Assembly (NCBI GenBank): GCA_027592785.1
Contig: JAQCLD010000012.1
Span: forward strand, 1-60,294
From: Acidobacteriota bacterium
Lineage (GTDB): Bacteria > Acidobacteriota > Terriglobia > Bryobacterales > UBA6623
Reading direction: 5' to 3'
DNA: 60,294 nucleotides
Position numbers and translations under genes: made by a program. The notes below the pieces were generated by a model. That model did not search any database, was not told the DNA's origin, and was given only the letters and a program-made list of their open reading frames with translations. Positions 10,119 to 18,399 of this stretch are shown here, one piece after another; the stretch's first letter is position 1; the number at the start of each line of letters is the position of its first letter.

Positions 10119-10817
10119 TCAATTAAGTTTGTCCGCCTTGTCGATCGGGATTTCAAAGTTGACGACAACGCTTCCGGACTCGCCCAACCGCACGGGTTTC
10201 CTAAAAAAGCCCGCTGATTTGTGCCAAACGACCAACGTGTGTTCGCCGGGAGGGACGTTGGGCAACGAGAAGCTCCCGTCAGCGTTCGGTTTCGTGGCGT
10301 GGTCGTTCGGTGTGACCATAATCACAGCGCTCATGTCGGGGTGGAGATGGCAATACACCTTTACGAGGCCGGGGCGGTCGAGCTTGACGAATCGAGTGCT
10401 ACCCTTCGGGTAGTTTCCGAGGTCAAAGGTCTTTGTCTTCGAAAGAGAAAAAACGTTGTGAAAAATCGGGTCGAGGTTCGGAAACGAGATCCGCGAACCC
10501 TTGGGGACTACCACCGTCTCGGTGACGAATCGACGCTGGCGCTGCTCGATTACCGCGGTGACGGGATTGGCGGAAAGCGGCAGGTCAGTCTCCAAGTAGA
10601 TCGCGATGCGACCGAGTTCGGCGGCCACAGAGCCTGTCGAATTGCTCGCAGGTGCAACGACAACGCCTCGACGATACGCCGTTGCGACTGGGAGAACGGC
10701 GGTCTTGGTAAGCGTGCGCACCACCTTGATCCGACCGCTCACGTCCCCGGCGAGGCCGTCGCCCGCGACAAGCAGACAGCAAAGCGTGAGGATGGTAAGA
10801 GCACGAACGATATGCAT
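10119..10817 (-). CDS. Periplasmic cupredoxin-like protein
   Basis: The 232-residue protein has a signal peptide (HIVRALTILTLCCLLVAGDG, cleaved near GLAGD) and a C-terminal cupredoxin-like domain. The type-1 copper ligand set is visible as H120 (PIFHNVFSLS), then C156, H159 and M162 (VYCHLHPDMSAV), the plastocyanin pattern. The last 60 residues (DGSFSLPNVPPGEHTLVVWH) resemble a carboxypeptidase-regulatory-like beta domain. Similar proteins are often annotated as methylamine utilisation proteins, but no methylamine dehydrogenase genes are here. It lies 27 bases after the porin-like gene and 4 bases before the sensor kinase, so it is probably a copper-binding or electron-transfer partner of the signalling pair. 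Confidence 0.85.
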   Translation of the reverse strand: MHIVRALTILTLCCLLVAGDGLAGDVSGRIKVVRTLTKTAVLPVATAYRRGVVVAPASNSTGSVAAELGRIAIYLETDLPLSANPVTAVIEQRQRRFVTETVVVPKGSRISFPNLDPIFHNVFSLSKTKTFDLGNYPKGSTRFVKLDRPGLVKVYCHLHPDMSAVIMVTPNDHATKPNADGSFSLPNVPPGEHTLVVWHKSAGFFRKPVRLGESGSVVVNFEIPIDKADKLN

Positions 10818-10844
10818 AATGGGTTTCCTGCCAAATGAGTGTGA

Positions 10845-11987
10845 CTAGAACGCTTTTGATAGTCCCGTTATCTTCATCACTAGTTGGACGGCCAGGACAT
10901 TGTCGAGATTGCCTCTGATCCTCGCGCCGCGAACGACTTGATAGCCGACCTTAACGAGGCTGTTGCGCGACTGTCTGTAGCCCACGACGAATTCGTACTG
11001 TTCACGGCTGGGGATCAGGTTGCTCCGAGAATAGTTCAGCCGTCCGGCCAGATACCAACGCGGATGGACGACGTACTTCAACTCGCCCCAGCCCACCGAT
11101 TGCGTCAGGGTTGGGATTACCGTATAAGCTTTGCGGAAGTGGTTGATTTCTCCATTGGCGTACCAGTGTCCGCGTGCGAACTGAACATCAAGACCTAATC
11201 CCGAAGCCGGAAGCAGCTTGGAATGGATTTCGCCGGGGAGATTGAAAGGATGCTGATCGTGCAGGTAGGGGCCGCGGTAGGCGGAGGCTCCGATGCGCAA
11301 GCCTTGGATCGGCGTGAAGCCGGCGCCGCCGGTCCAGGAACCGTACTGTCCGTCGTCACGGATGCCGCGACGGTTTGTGGGCGAGCTACTTGTGAATTGG
11401 ACTCGGGCGTCCACCCTTGCGGCGCCCGCCTCAAGTTGCACTCCACTTAATCCGAGGGTTGTTACCGGCGAAGTGTAGTAGTAGCCATAGCCGATTGGCA
11501 AATCGATCAACGGATTGGCGTCGTCGTCATAGCGCAACGAAAAAGAGCCGAAGGCGGAGGCCAGCTGGCCGGCGCGAACCGATATGAACTTGTCGCTCCA
11601 CAGGCGTTCGTATCCTATGTAGGCTTGGAGGGTGTCCACCTCAACACCTGCGCCTTGCAGTTCGAACTCTTCGAACAGGTACGGGCGGGAATGGATCTGG
11701 ATAGCGCCGGAAAAGTACCAGTTCTCGTTGATACGGAGGGTAGGATAGGCGATCGCTCTGACGCCGCCTGCGATGTTCGAGTCCGAGCCTGTTTCGCCGC
11801 TCAGGCGGTGGCTGGCAAAACCTCCACCGCTGACTGTGATCGGCAAGTCGAGGCCGCGAAATTCGCTCTCCGCATGGAGCATGGGCGCGAGGAAGAAAAA
11901 GAGGGCCCCCGCAGCTCGAAGCCCTGCAAGACCGCCGAACTTCGTTCGCGTAGAGGGTTGATCAGTTAGCTCGTTTGGTTTAGGCAT
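10845..11987 (-). CDS. Porin-like outer-membrane beta-barrel protein
   Basis: The 380-residue protein has a late signal peptide (AGLRAAGALFFFLAPMLHAE, cleavage near residue 39) and then alternating aromatic and polar strands typical of an outer-membrane barrel. Examples are NWYFSGAIQIHSRPYLFEEF, FISVRAGQLASAFGSFSLRY and YEFVVGYRQSRNSLVKVGYQ. The C-terminus ends in Phe (ITGLSKAF). The RAGQLASAFG segment resembles phosphate-selective or OprO/P-type porins, but similarity is weak. It is the first gene of the four-gene operon with the cupredoxin-like protein and two kinases. It may be the receptor or channel whose cargo the kinases monitor. No specific substrate can be assigned. Confidence 0.75.
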   Translation of the reverse strand: MPKPNELTDQPSTRTKFGGLAGLRAAGALFFFLAPMLHAESEFRGLDLPITVSGGGFASHRLSGETGSDSNIAGGVRAIAYPTLRINENWYFSGAIQIHSRPYLFEEFELQGAGVEVDTLQAYIGYERLWSDKFISVRAGQLASAFGSFSLRYDDDANPLIDLPIGYGYYYTSPVTTLGLSGVQLEAGAARVDARVQFTSSSPTNRRGIRDDGQYGSWTGGAGFTPIQGLRIGASAYRGPYLHDQHPFNLPGEIHSKLLPASGLGLDVQFARGHWYANGEINHFRKAYTVIPTLTQSVGWGELKYVVHPRWYLAGRLNYSRSNLIPSREQYEFVVGYRQSRNSLVKVGYQVVRGARIRGNLDNVLAVQLVMKITGLSKAF

Positions 11988-12072
11988 GGCTAGGTTCTCG
12001 CACTGAGTGCTCTTGATCCGGGTGTGTTGCCGACTGGGGAGTTCCCCCTAAGCGGCGTAGAGCAAGGCACTA

Positions 12073-12276
12073 ATGTTGAGCGCGCTCACGACGCAGCCGA
12101 GAACCAGGACTCGTACGATTTTGCTCGCAGGAATCTTATTGTTTGGCGGCAGCATGTTCGTCGCCTGCTTCTCAGACCGGGATCTCCCCGACACAGTGTC
12201 ATCCGTTCGGGGCAGCCTCGCCGCTGACCGCGCAAAGGAGACACAACCCATATCGGTCGCCATTGGGCGAAGTTGA
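12073..12276 (+). CDS. Possible small lipoprotein, 67 aa
   Basis: This is a tentative gene inside the 500-base gap between the porin operon and the symporter. The 67 residues start with a basic n-region (TRTRT), then a hydrophobic stretch ILLAGILLFGGSMFVAC that could end in a lipobox Cys, then a polar tail. There is no clear Shine-Dalgarno. A minus-strand reading over the same bases also has a hydrophobic end, so coding potential is ambiguous. Nothing else in 11988-12486 looks like a gene apart from an inverted repeat at 12363-12394. Confidence 0.3.
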   Translation: MLSALTTQPRTRTRTILLAGILLFGGSMFVACFSDRDLPDTVSSVRGSLAADRAKETQPISVAIGRS

Positions 12277-12362
12277 ACGAGACTCGTGTAGCTGATAGCT
12301 GGGCGTTGTCGCCATTTCCCCTTCATCCCAACCGGTCATTGCCCAAGTGTTGCCTCGACCGC

Positions 12363-12394
12363 TTGAATCCTCCCCACTCCGGGAAGTGATTCAA
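12363..12394. repeat. Inverted repeat upstream of the symporter gene
   Basis: TTGAATC at 12363-12369 is exactly complementary to GATTCAA at 12388-12394, around an 18-base loop. It lies about 90 bases before the symporter ATG and has no T-run. It could be an operator or a hairpin in the leader; chance is also possible. Confidence 0.4.
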
Positions 12395-12486
12395 AGCGTC
12401 ACTCGGTGGCCCTTTCACGACGCCCAAAGAGCTACACTTCCCCTGTCTTGATCGTCGGCTCGACCTAGGCTGGCGCTCTGCCCATC

Positions 12487-13860
12487 ATGCATTGGATCGA
12501 TTGGACAGTCGTCGCCGCCTATATAGGCGCACTGGGCCTGGTCACGGTCAAGGCCCGGCGCACGCGGCAGCTCGAGGACTTCACGGTCGCGTCCCGTGAC
12601 ATGCCGCGCGCGATGGTGTTCGCTACTCTCAGCGCCACTTACATCGGCCCCGCCTACACGCTTGGAATCGCCGGCAATGCAGCCGATCGCGGCTATGTCT
12701 GGTTCCTGATCGCCATGATGGTTCCTTTGCAGACCGTGCTGGTCGGCCGCTGGGTGGCGCCGAAGCTGCGCGAGTTCAGCGGATGCCACAGCGTCGGCCA
12801 GGTGATGGGTGAGATCTACGGACCGGCCGCTCGCTGGGCCACGGGCGTTCTCTCGTTCTTGTTCAACTCTTTCGTCGTCGGGCTCATCGCGCGCGCATTC
12901 GGAGAAGTCGTCTCGGTCTTCACCGGGATACCCGCTGAGGTTGTGATTATCTTCGGGACTCTGCCGGTGATCTTCTACGCGTCGTGGGGCGGGGTGAAGA
13001 CCGTCATGCTGACTGATGCAGTTCAGTTCGCGGCGCTCGCTGTGTCGATCCCATCCCTCATTCTGTTTTCGGGCTATTTGTTCGACTTCAACGCGCTCGC
13101 GGCCAGTGTGCCCCAGGCGCATCTGAGCTGGCATGGCGGTTACTCCATGCCGGAGTTAACTGGGCTGTTGATAACGTTCTTCTTCGGCGAGATTCTGTTG
13201 CCGCCCTACTGCGTGCGGGCGCTAGCCGCTAAGAACCCTCGTCATGCCCGGGACGGTTTCATGGCCGCTGGCTTGTTCGGCTTCCCGTGGATGTTCGTTG
13301 TGGTCACTATCGGCATCATTGGCGGAGCTTCCCTGCCCGCAGCCTCAGGGGATACGGTGTTTCTGCAAACAATGCAGACGTTCCTGCCAGTCGGCATCCT
13401 TGGGTTCGTGCTGGCGGGCATCTTCGGCATCATCATGAGCTCGCAGGATAGTTGTCTCCACAGCGCATCGGTCGCATTTTCGATTGATCTCTATCAGATG
13501 GCCCGTCCCAAGGCGAGCGCGGAGACGCTGCTGAAGTACAGCCAATACGCGGTCGGCGTGATCGGCGTCATTGCCATAGTGTTCGCACTCAAGGTGCAGG
13601 GCTTGGTGGAGGCTTTGACGATCGTCTATACGATGTGGGCGCCGACCGTAGTGGCCCCTCTGGTGATCGGGCTGTTGTGGCGCAAGGCGCCAAGAGCGAG
13701 CGGCGTGGCGGCCATGGCGGCCGGAGCGCTCGCGGCGGCGGTTTGGGAATGGGGACTGGGAAACCCCTATGGCGTACCGTCGCTCGTGGCGGGACTAGCC
13801 GCGAATCAGGTTGCGTTTTGGGCCGTCGCTCTGCAGCAGTTAAGGAAGGTGAAGTCTTGA
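12487..13860 (+). CDS. Sodium:solute symporter family transporter
   Basis: This is a polytopic inner-membrane transporter of the SSS family (457 residues, about 13 hydrophobic helices) that imports a solute with Na+. Family marks include the first helix (WTVVAAYIGALGLVTVKARR), the SARDMPRAMVFATL-type TM2 with ATYIGPAYTLGIAGNAADRG, and the conserved region MSSQDSCLHSASVAFSIDLY in the middle. The substrate is not evident; members carry proline, pantothenate, sugars or short organic acids. Its TGA overlaps the ATG of a 33-codon membrane peptide by one base. A PSCyt1-DUF1549-DUF1553/DUF1501 pair follows, but only after about 110 bases. Confidence 0.9.
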   Translation: MHWIDWTVVAAYIGALGLVTVKARRTRQLEDFTVASRDMPRAMVFATLSATYIGPAYTLGIAGNAADRGYVWFLIAMMVPLQTVLVGRWVAPKLREFSGCHSVGQVMGEIYGPAARWATGVLSFLFNSFVVGLIARAFGEVVSVFTGIPAEVVIIFGTLPVIFYASWGGVKTVMLTDAVQFAALAVSIPSLILFSGYLFDFNALAASVPQAHLSWHGGYSMPELTGLLITFFFGEILLPPYCVRALAAKNPRHARDGFMAAGLFGFPWMFVVVTIGIIGGASLPAASGDTVFLQTMQTFLPVGILGFVLAGIFGIIMSSQDSCLHSASVAFSIDLYQMARPKASAETLLKYSQYAVGVIGVIAIVFALKVQGLVEALTIVYTMWAPTVVAPLVIGLLWRKAPRASGVAAMAAGALAAAVWEWGLGNPYGVPSLVAGLAANQVAFWAVALQQLRKVKS

Positions 13861-13961
13861 TGGAAGCGCTGATAGTTGTGTCGTGTGCGATTTGCGTCGT
13901 AGCGGGCGTGGCCGTTGCAGTGATGATCGTGCGCGAGTTTCCGCGGTTGCGTAATCGCTGA
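13860..13961 (+). CDS. 33-residue single-helix membrane peptide coupled to the symporter
   Basis: This short frame starts at the ATG that overlaps the symporter stop in the sequence TGATG, an arrangement typical of translational coupling. The peptide has one hydrophobic helix (ALIVVSCAICVVAGVAVAVM) followed by a positive tail (REFPRLRNR), which predicts a cytoplasmic C-terminus. A GGAAGGTGAAG run just upstream could serve as ribosome binding site. Small accessory membrane peptides are known beside some solute symporters. Whether this belongs to one of those families I cannot say. It is too short for default gene finding and is easily missed. Confidence 0.6.
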   Translation: MEALIVVSCAICVVAGVAVAVMIVREFPRLRNR

Positions 13962-14073
13962 TGCATCGGCCATTACAATGCCGTCGAATCCTTGGGGAAG
14001 TTGCGGCGCAGCGCAGCACCGCTGAACGGCTCCAGCAACGCGGCTGTAATACAATGACAGGGCTATTCGGACG

Positions 14074-16698
14074 ATGCGACGCCTTTGCTTCTTGGTTTTG
14101 TTACCCCTTGCCCTCCAGGCGCAAACGGCCGCGGAACGTCTCTTCGTCGATACCGTCCAACCGCTGCTGAAGCAACAGTGCCTCGGATGTCACGGAGAGG
14201 GCTATACGTTCGCCGACCTTGACCTAACGTCGCGAGAGAACGCGCTGCGGGGCGGCAAGCGCGGCCCGGCCATTGTGCCAGGCGACCCGGACGCCAGCCT
14301 CCTGGTGCAAGCCGTGGAGTTTAGTGGCGACCTGAAGATGCCTCCCGGCGGCGCTGATAAGCAGCTCGCTGCGGTGGCCATCAGCGCCGTCCGCGATTGG
14401 ATCGCCGCCGGGGCCCCCTACGCCTCCGGCGAGCGGCAGCAAACTTGGGACTACGTGGAAGAAGACTTGTGGGCCTTTCGCCCTGTCCGCCGCGTCGCGC
14501 CGCCGAGTGAGAACGTCGATCCCTCGGCGGTCCAGACGCCTGTCGACAATTTCATCCTCTCGACGCTCGCCGAACACGACCTCGCGCCGGGCCCGCGCGC
14601 CGATAAGACGACGCTGATTCGACGCATCACCTACGACCTAACCGGCCTGCCGCCGACGCCGCACGGGGTCGCCGCGTTTCTCGCCGACGATTCCCACGGC
14701 GCTTACAAGAAAGTCGTCGAGCGTCTGCTGGACTCCCCTGCCTACGGCGAGCGCTGGGGCCGTCACTGGCTGGACGTGGTGCGCTACGCCGACACCGGCG
14801 GCTACTCGAATGATTTCGAACGGCCCAACGCGTGGCGCTATCGCGACTACGTCATTCGCTCGTTCAACGAAGACAAGCCCTACGACCGATTCATTCTCGA
14901 ACAGGTCGCCGGCGACGAGCTCTGGCCGGCCAGTCCCGACGGGGCAATCGCGACAGGTTTTCTGCGCACAGGCCCGTGGGAACACACCGGGATGTCCGTT
15001 GCCGCTGAGACCCGGCAGATGTTCCTCGACGACGTGGCCCACAGCGTTGGCACAGCCTTTCTTGGGCTGACAGTTGGTTGTGCGCGTTGCCACGATCACA
15101 AGTTCGACCCCATTCCGACCAAGGACTACTACTCGCTGCAGGCGGTGTTCGCATCAACCGCCTTTGCGAGGCGGCCGCTGGCTTTCGCAGCCCAGGAGTC
15201 CCTCGCCGGATTCGATTCCGGCAAGGCCCGATTAGCAGCGCTGATCGCCCAACTGGAGCAGCGCGTTGACGCCCTCCACGACGTGGCAAGACAGCGAGCC
15301 GCCAAAGACAAGGGCGCCGCCTACGCAGCGCGGGCGAGGACCGGCGAGTTGCAGCGCTACTTGGCGGGCGACGAGGCGGAAACACTGAAGCTGGTGCGTA
15401 AGCAGCTGTCGATGCACGAGGAGTCCGTCCAGCGTTATGACCCGCTGGCGTTCACGGTGAGCAGCGGCCTGGTCGATGACTGGAACGACATTGGCCCCGG
15501 CGGCGCCGCGAGTTACCTCAAGGGCGTTGATTATCGTGAAATCGAAACGCACGTCCTGGTCGGGGGCGATGTGCAGGCGCCGGGGGACCGCGTCGAGCCT
15601 GGAGCGCTCTCTGCCGTCGAGCATTACTCAGGCTATCCATCGCCGCAGATTCCGTCCGACATCGAGGGCCGGCGCGCGGCGCTAGCTAAGTGGATCGCGA
15701 ATCCACAGAATCCGCTCACAGCCCGCGTGATGGTCAATCGCATCTGGCAATATCACTTCGGACGAGCGCTCGCGGACAACGCCAACAACATGGGCAAGAT
15801 GGGCAAGAAGCCCTCGCATCCCGAGCTGCTAGACTGGCTGGCCGGATTCTTCATCGACCAAAACTGGAGCGTCAAAGCCGTCCACCGGGTCATCGTCTTG
15901 TCCGAGGCCTACCAGCGCTCGACGCAACATCCCGACAGGCAGGTGCAAGAAAAGGATCCGACGAATCTTTATCTCGGGCGCTTTAGCCCGCGGCGGCTTG
16001 AGGCCGAAGAGCTGCGCGACGCCATCCTGGCCGTCTCGGGTGAATTGAGCCCACTGCGCGGCGGCCCTGGAACGTACCCGCAAATCAACTCCGATGTCGC
16101 CCGCCAACCGCGGCATGCGATGGGTACGCTACGCCCTGCCTATCAGCCGTCTCCGGCCAAGGCAGACCGCAACCGGCGATCCATCTACAGCTTCCAGCAA
16201 CGCAGCCTGATCGACCCGCTGATCGAGTCCTTCAACGGCGCCACCGTCGATCTAAGCTGCGAAAGGCGCGAGTCTTCAACGGTGCCAACGCAAGCGTTCG
16301 CTTTGCTGAATTCCGAGTTCTCTCACGACATGGCGCTGGCCATGGCTGCCCGTCTGGAGCGCCAAGCGGATACCGCCGACGCACAGATCGAACTAGCCTT
16401 TCGACTCGCCTTCAATCGCGCCCCAACGCCCGACGAACTTTCGGCCGCGAGCGCACACGTCGCCCGAATGCAGGCGCGCCATGAGCAACATTCCGCGGCG
16501 CCGCGTCCCGCCGACGAGCCGGTCATTCACGAAATATCCAGTGAGCTCACCGGTGAGAGCTACTCCTTCCAGCAAGTCGAATCCACGGTCGAGTATGAGC
16601 AGAATCTGCATCCAAGCGAAGCCTCGCCGCACACCCGGGCGCTGGCCGCTTTAACCCTGGCCCTGCTCAACGCCAACGAATTCGTCTACGTTTACTGA
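14074..16698 (+). CDS. PSCyt1-DUF1549-DUF1553 domain protein
   Basis: This is a large exported protein (874 residues) of the architecture first noted in Planctomycetes. A signal peptide (LCFLVLLPLALQAQ) leads into a planctomycete-type cytochrome c domain with one haem site (LLKQQCLGCHGEGYTFADLD, CxxCH). DUF1549 (PSCyt2) follows near 130-340 (WLDVVRYADTGGYSNDFERP; a second CARCHDHKFDPIPTKDYYSL motif is at the end). DUF1553 (PSD1) closes it (NPQNPLTARVMVNRIWQYHF, LEAEELRDAILAVSGEL, STVPTQAFALLNSEF). Biochemical function is unestablished in the family. Members nearly always pair with a DUF1501 protein, as here, eight bases downstream. A surface redox or hydrolytic complex is a reasonable inference. 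Confidence 0.92.
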   Translation: MRRLCFLVLLPLALQAQTAAERLFVDTVQPLLKQQCLGCHGEGYTFADLDLTSRENALRGGKRGPAIVPGDPDASLLVQAVEFSGDLKMPPGGADKQLAAVAISAVRDWIAAGAPYASGERQQTWDYVEEDLWAFRPVRRVAPPSENVDPSAVQTPVDNFILSTLAEHDLAPGPRADKTTLIRRITYDLTGLPPTPHGVAAFLADDSHGAYKKVVERLLDSPAYGERWGRHWLDVVRYADTGGYSNDFERPNAWRYRDYVIRSFNEDKPYDRFILEQVAGDELWPASPDGAIATGFLRTGPWEHTGMSVAAETRQMFLDDVAHSVGTAFLGLTVGCARCHDHKFDPIPTKDYYSLQAVFASTAFARRPLAFAAQESLAGFDSGKARLAALIAQLEQRVDALHDVARQRAAKDKGAAYAARARTGELQRYLAGDEAETLKLVRKQLSMHEESVQRYDPLAFTVSSGLVDDWNDIGPGGAASYLKGVDYREIETHVLVGGDVQAPGDRVEPGALSAVEHYSGYPSPQIPSDIEGRRAALAKWIANPQNPLTARVMVNRIWQYHFGRALADNANNMGKMGKKPSHPELLDWLAGFFIDQNWSVKAVHRVIVLSEAYQRSTQHPDRQVQEKDPTNLYLGRFSPRRLEAEELRDAILAVSGELSPLRGGPGTYPQINSDVARQPRHAMGTLRPAYQPSPAKADRNRRSIYSFQQRSLIDPLIESFNGATVDLSCERRESSTVPTQAFALLNSEFSHDMALAMAARLERQADTADAQIELAFRLAFNRAPTPDELSAASAHVARMQARHEQHSAAPRPADEPVIHEISSELTGESYSFQQVESTVEYEQNLHPSEASPHTRALAALTLALLNANEFVYVY

Positions 16699-16705
16699 TC
16701 CAACC

Positions 16706-18136
16706 ATGAGTCGCCCAGGCCATCGCATGCTGACCGCTTCGCCCTCGCGCCGTGACCTGCTGTACGGTCTCGGCATGGGCCTCGGCACGGCTGCGCTTAC
16801 CGCCATCGGCGCGGAAGAACAGGCGCGCGCGGGCGTGCTCTCCGCCAAGCCCGGGCATCTCGAGGCCAAGGCCAAGCGTTGCATCTTCCTGCTCATGGAA
16901 GGCGGCCCCAGCCACATCGATACGTTCGATCCCAAGCCTCGGCTCAACGATTTGCACATGACGGAGTTCGCTAAGGAGCGCACCAAGTTCGAAGCCTCGA
17001 TGAACACCGGCAAACGCTACTTCGTGCGCAGCCCATTCGATTTCCACCACGCTGGGAAATCCGGGATTGAGATCAACTCGCTGTTTGAGAGCTTCTCCAA
17101 TTGCGCCGACGACGTCTGTTTCTATCGCGGATTGCAGGCGCAAAGCGTCAATCACCCCACGGCGCTCTATCACCTCAACTCCGGCAACCGATTCGGCGGC
17201 GACCCGGCGATCGGCTCCTGGGTTAGCTACGGACTGGGCACGGAGAACGAAAACCTGCCATCGTTCGTGGTCTTGCCAGATCTGGCCTACCCGCAAGGCG
17301 GCGCCGCGAATTGGTCTAACGGTTTTCTTCCGGCTTACTACCAAGGGACGCCGCTGCGTTCCCAAGGCGCGCCCGTGCTGGATATGAATCCGCCGGCGTA
17401 CGTCGCCCTGGAAGAGCAACGCGCAAACCTCGACTTTCTCGGCGCGCTCAACTCGGGCCACCAGCAACGTCATCCCGAGCACGACGAACTCGCTGCTCGA
17501 ATCGAGAGCTACGAGCTAGCCTTCCGCATGCAATCGGAAATGCCCGAAGCGATCGATATCGACTCCGAACCCGAAGCGACAAAGGCTCTCTACGGCATTG
17601 GCGGTCTCAATAAAGACGCCGACGCCATTGGACGCCGTTGCCTGCTTGCACGCCGTCTGATCGAGCGCGGAGTCCGCTTCGTACAAGTCATCGTCGGCGG
17701 CTGGGACTCGCATGACTACATCGAACGCGCTCACGGCGCGCGCATCCGCGCGGTCGACAAACCCATCGGAGCGCTGCTCAAAGACCTGAAGCGCACGGGC
17801 CTGCTCGACGACACTCTCGTGGTCTGCTCGGGCGAGTTCGGACGCTCGCCCGACAACGGCATCCGAGGGGGCGATAAAGCTTGGGGACGCGATCACAATG
17901 CCACAGCCATGGCTTGTTGGTTGGCGGGTGGCGGCGTGCGCGCGGGCGAGATTGTCGGCGCAACCGACGAGACGGGACGCGAAGCGGTAGAAATCGCGCA
18001 TCCCATCAATGACTTCCACGTGACCTTGCTGCACCTGCTCGGCCTCGACGACAGCCGCCTGACCTACTTCGCCCAAGGGCGCAACAAACAGCTCAGCCAA
18101 ACCGGCGGCGAACTCATCCGCGAACTGCTGGCTTGA
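16706..18136 (+). CDS. DUF1501 family protein (alkaline-phosphatase-like fold), Tat-exported
   Basis: The 476-residue product has a twin-arginine leader (SPSRRDLLYGLGMGLGTAAL), so it should be exported folded. The DUF1501 signature is clear: FLLMEGGPSHIDTFDPKPRL at the N-terminal end, then FQVIVGGWDSHD-type VQVIVGGWDSHDYIERAHG, and SGEFGRSPDNG near the C-terminus. DUF1501 proteins share the fold of sulfatases and phosphatases, with candidate metal ligands in the Asp/His motifs, but no activity has been established. The gene follows the DUF1549/DUF1553 gene by seven bases and belongs to the same operon. It is probably the catalytic or scaffold partner of that haem protein. Confidence 0.92.
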   Translation: MSRPGHRMLTASPSRRDLLYGLGMGLGTAALTAIGAEEQARAGVLSAKPGHLEAKAKRCIFLLMEGGPSHIDTFDPKPRLNDLHMTEFAKERTKFEASMNTGKRYFVRSPFDFHHAGKSGIEINSLFESFSNCADDVCFYRGLQAQSVNHPTALYHLNSGNRFGGDPAIGSWVSYGLGTENENLPSFVVLPDLAYPQGGAANWSNGFLPAYYQGTPLRSQGAPVLDMNPPAYVALEEQRANLDFLGALNSGHQQRHPEHDELAARIESYELAFRMQSEMPEAIDIDSEPEATKALYGIGGLNKDADAIGRRCLLARRLIERGVRFVQVIVGGWDSHDYIERAHGARIRAVDKPIGALLKDLKRTGLLDDTLVVCSGEFGRSPDNGIRGGDKAWGRDHNATAMACWLAGGGVRAGEIVGATDETGREAVEIAHPINDFHVTLLHLLGLDDSRLTYFAQGRNKQLSQTGGELIRELLA

Positions 18137-18249
18137 ACCTTCTTGTTGCTCATGATGAACGATACAATGTGGCGAGTCCTTCAGACTAGAAAACGCAGCG
18201 GCGACGACAAGACTAGTCAGATTGCCGCGAATAATTGATTCCACTATTC

Positions 18250-18326
18250 GGGCGCGTAGCTCAGCTGGATAGAGCAACGGCCTTCGAAGCCGTTGGTCGC
18301 AGGTTCGAATCCTGCCGCGCTCGCCA
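18250..18326 (+). tRNA. tRNA-Arg, anticodon TCG
   Basis: A full 77-base cloverleaf is present with CCA encoded. The acceptor stem is GGGCGCG pairing CGCGCTC (one G-T wobble) with discriminator G. The D stem is GCTC/GAGC. The anticodon stem is ACGGC/GCCGT with loop CTTCGAA, and the anticodon TCG lies at 18284-18286. The T arm is GCAGG-TTCGAAT-CCTGC. It reads CGA and related arginine codons. A TACAAT box at 18163-18168 could be the -10 of its promoter. A good -35 is not visible. Confidence 0.97.
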
Positions 18327-18399
18327 TTTCCTTCCGACGGAGAATTTCCCAATCGCGGGAAACGGAACATTTCAAGGGCCTGGCGCGTCATTGCTAGGT

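Noticed and set aside
12048-12326. 92-codon minus-strand frame with a hydrophobic end
   Set aside because: No ribosome binding site or family; it overlaps the slightly better plus-strand lipoprotein candidate.
16667-17482. 271-codon minus-strand frame opposite the DUF1501 gene
   Set aside because: The plus strand carries clear DUF1501 motifs and a Tat leader; this frame shows no family resemblance.
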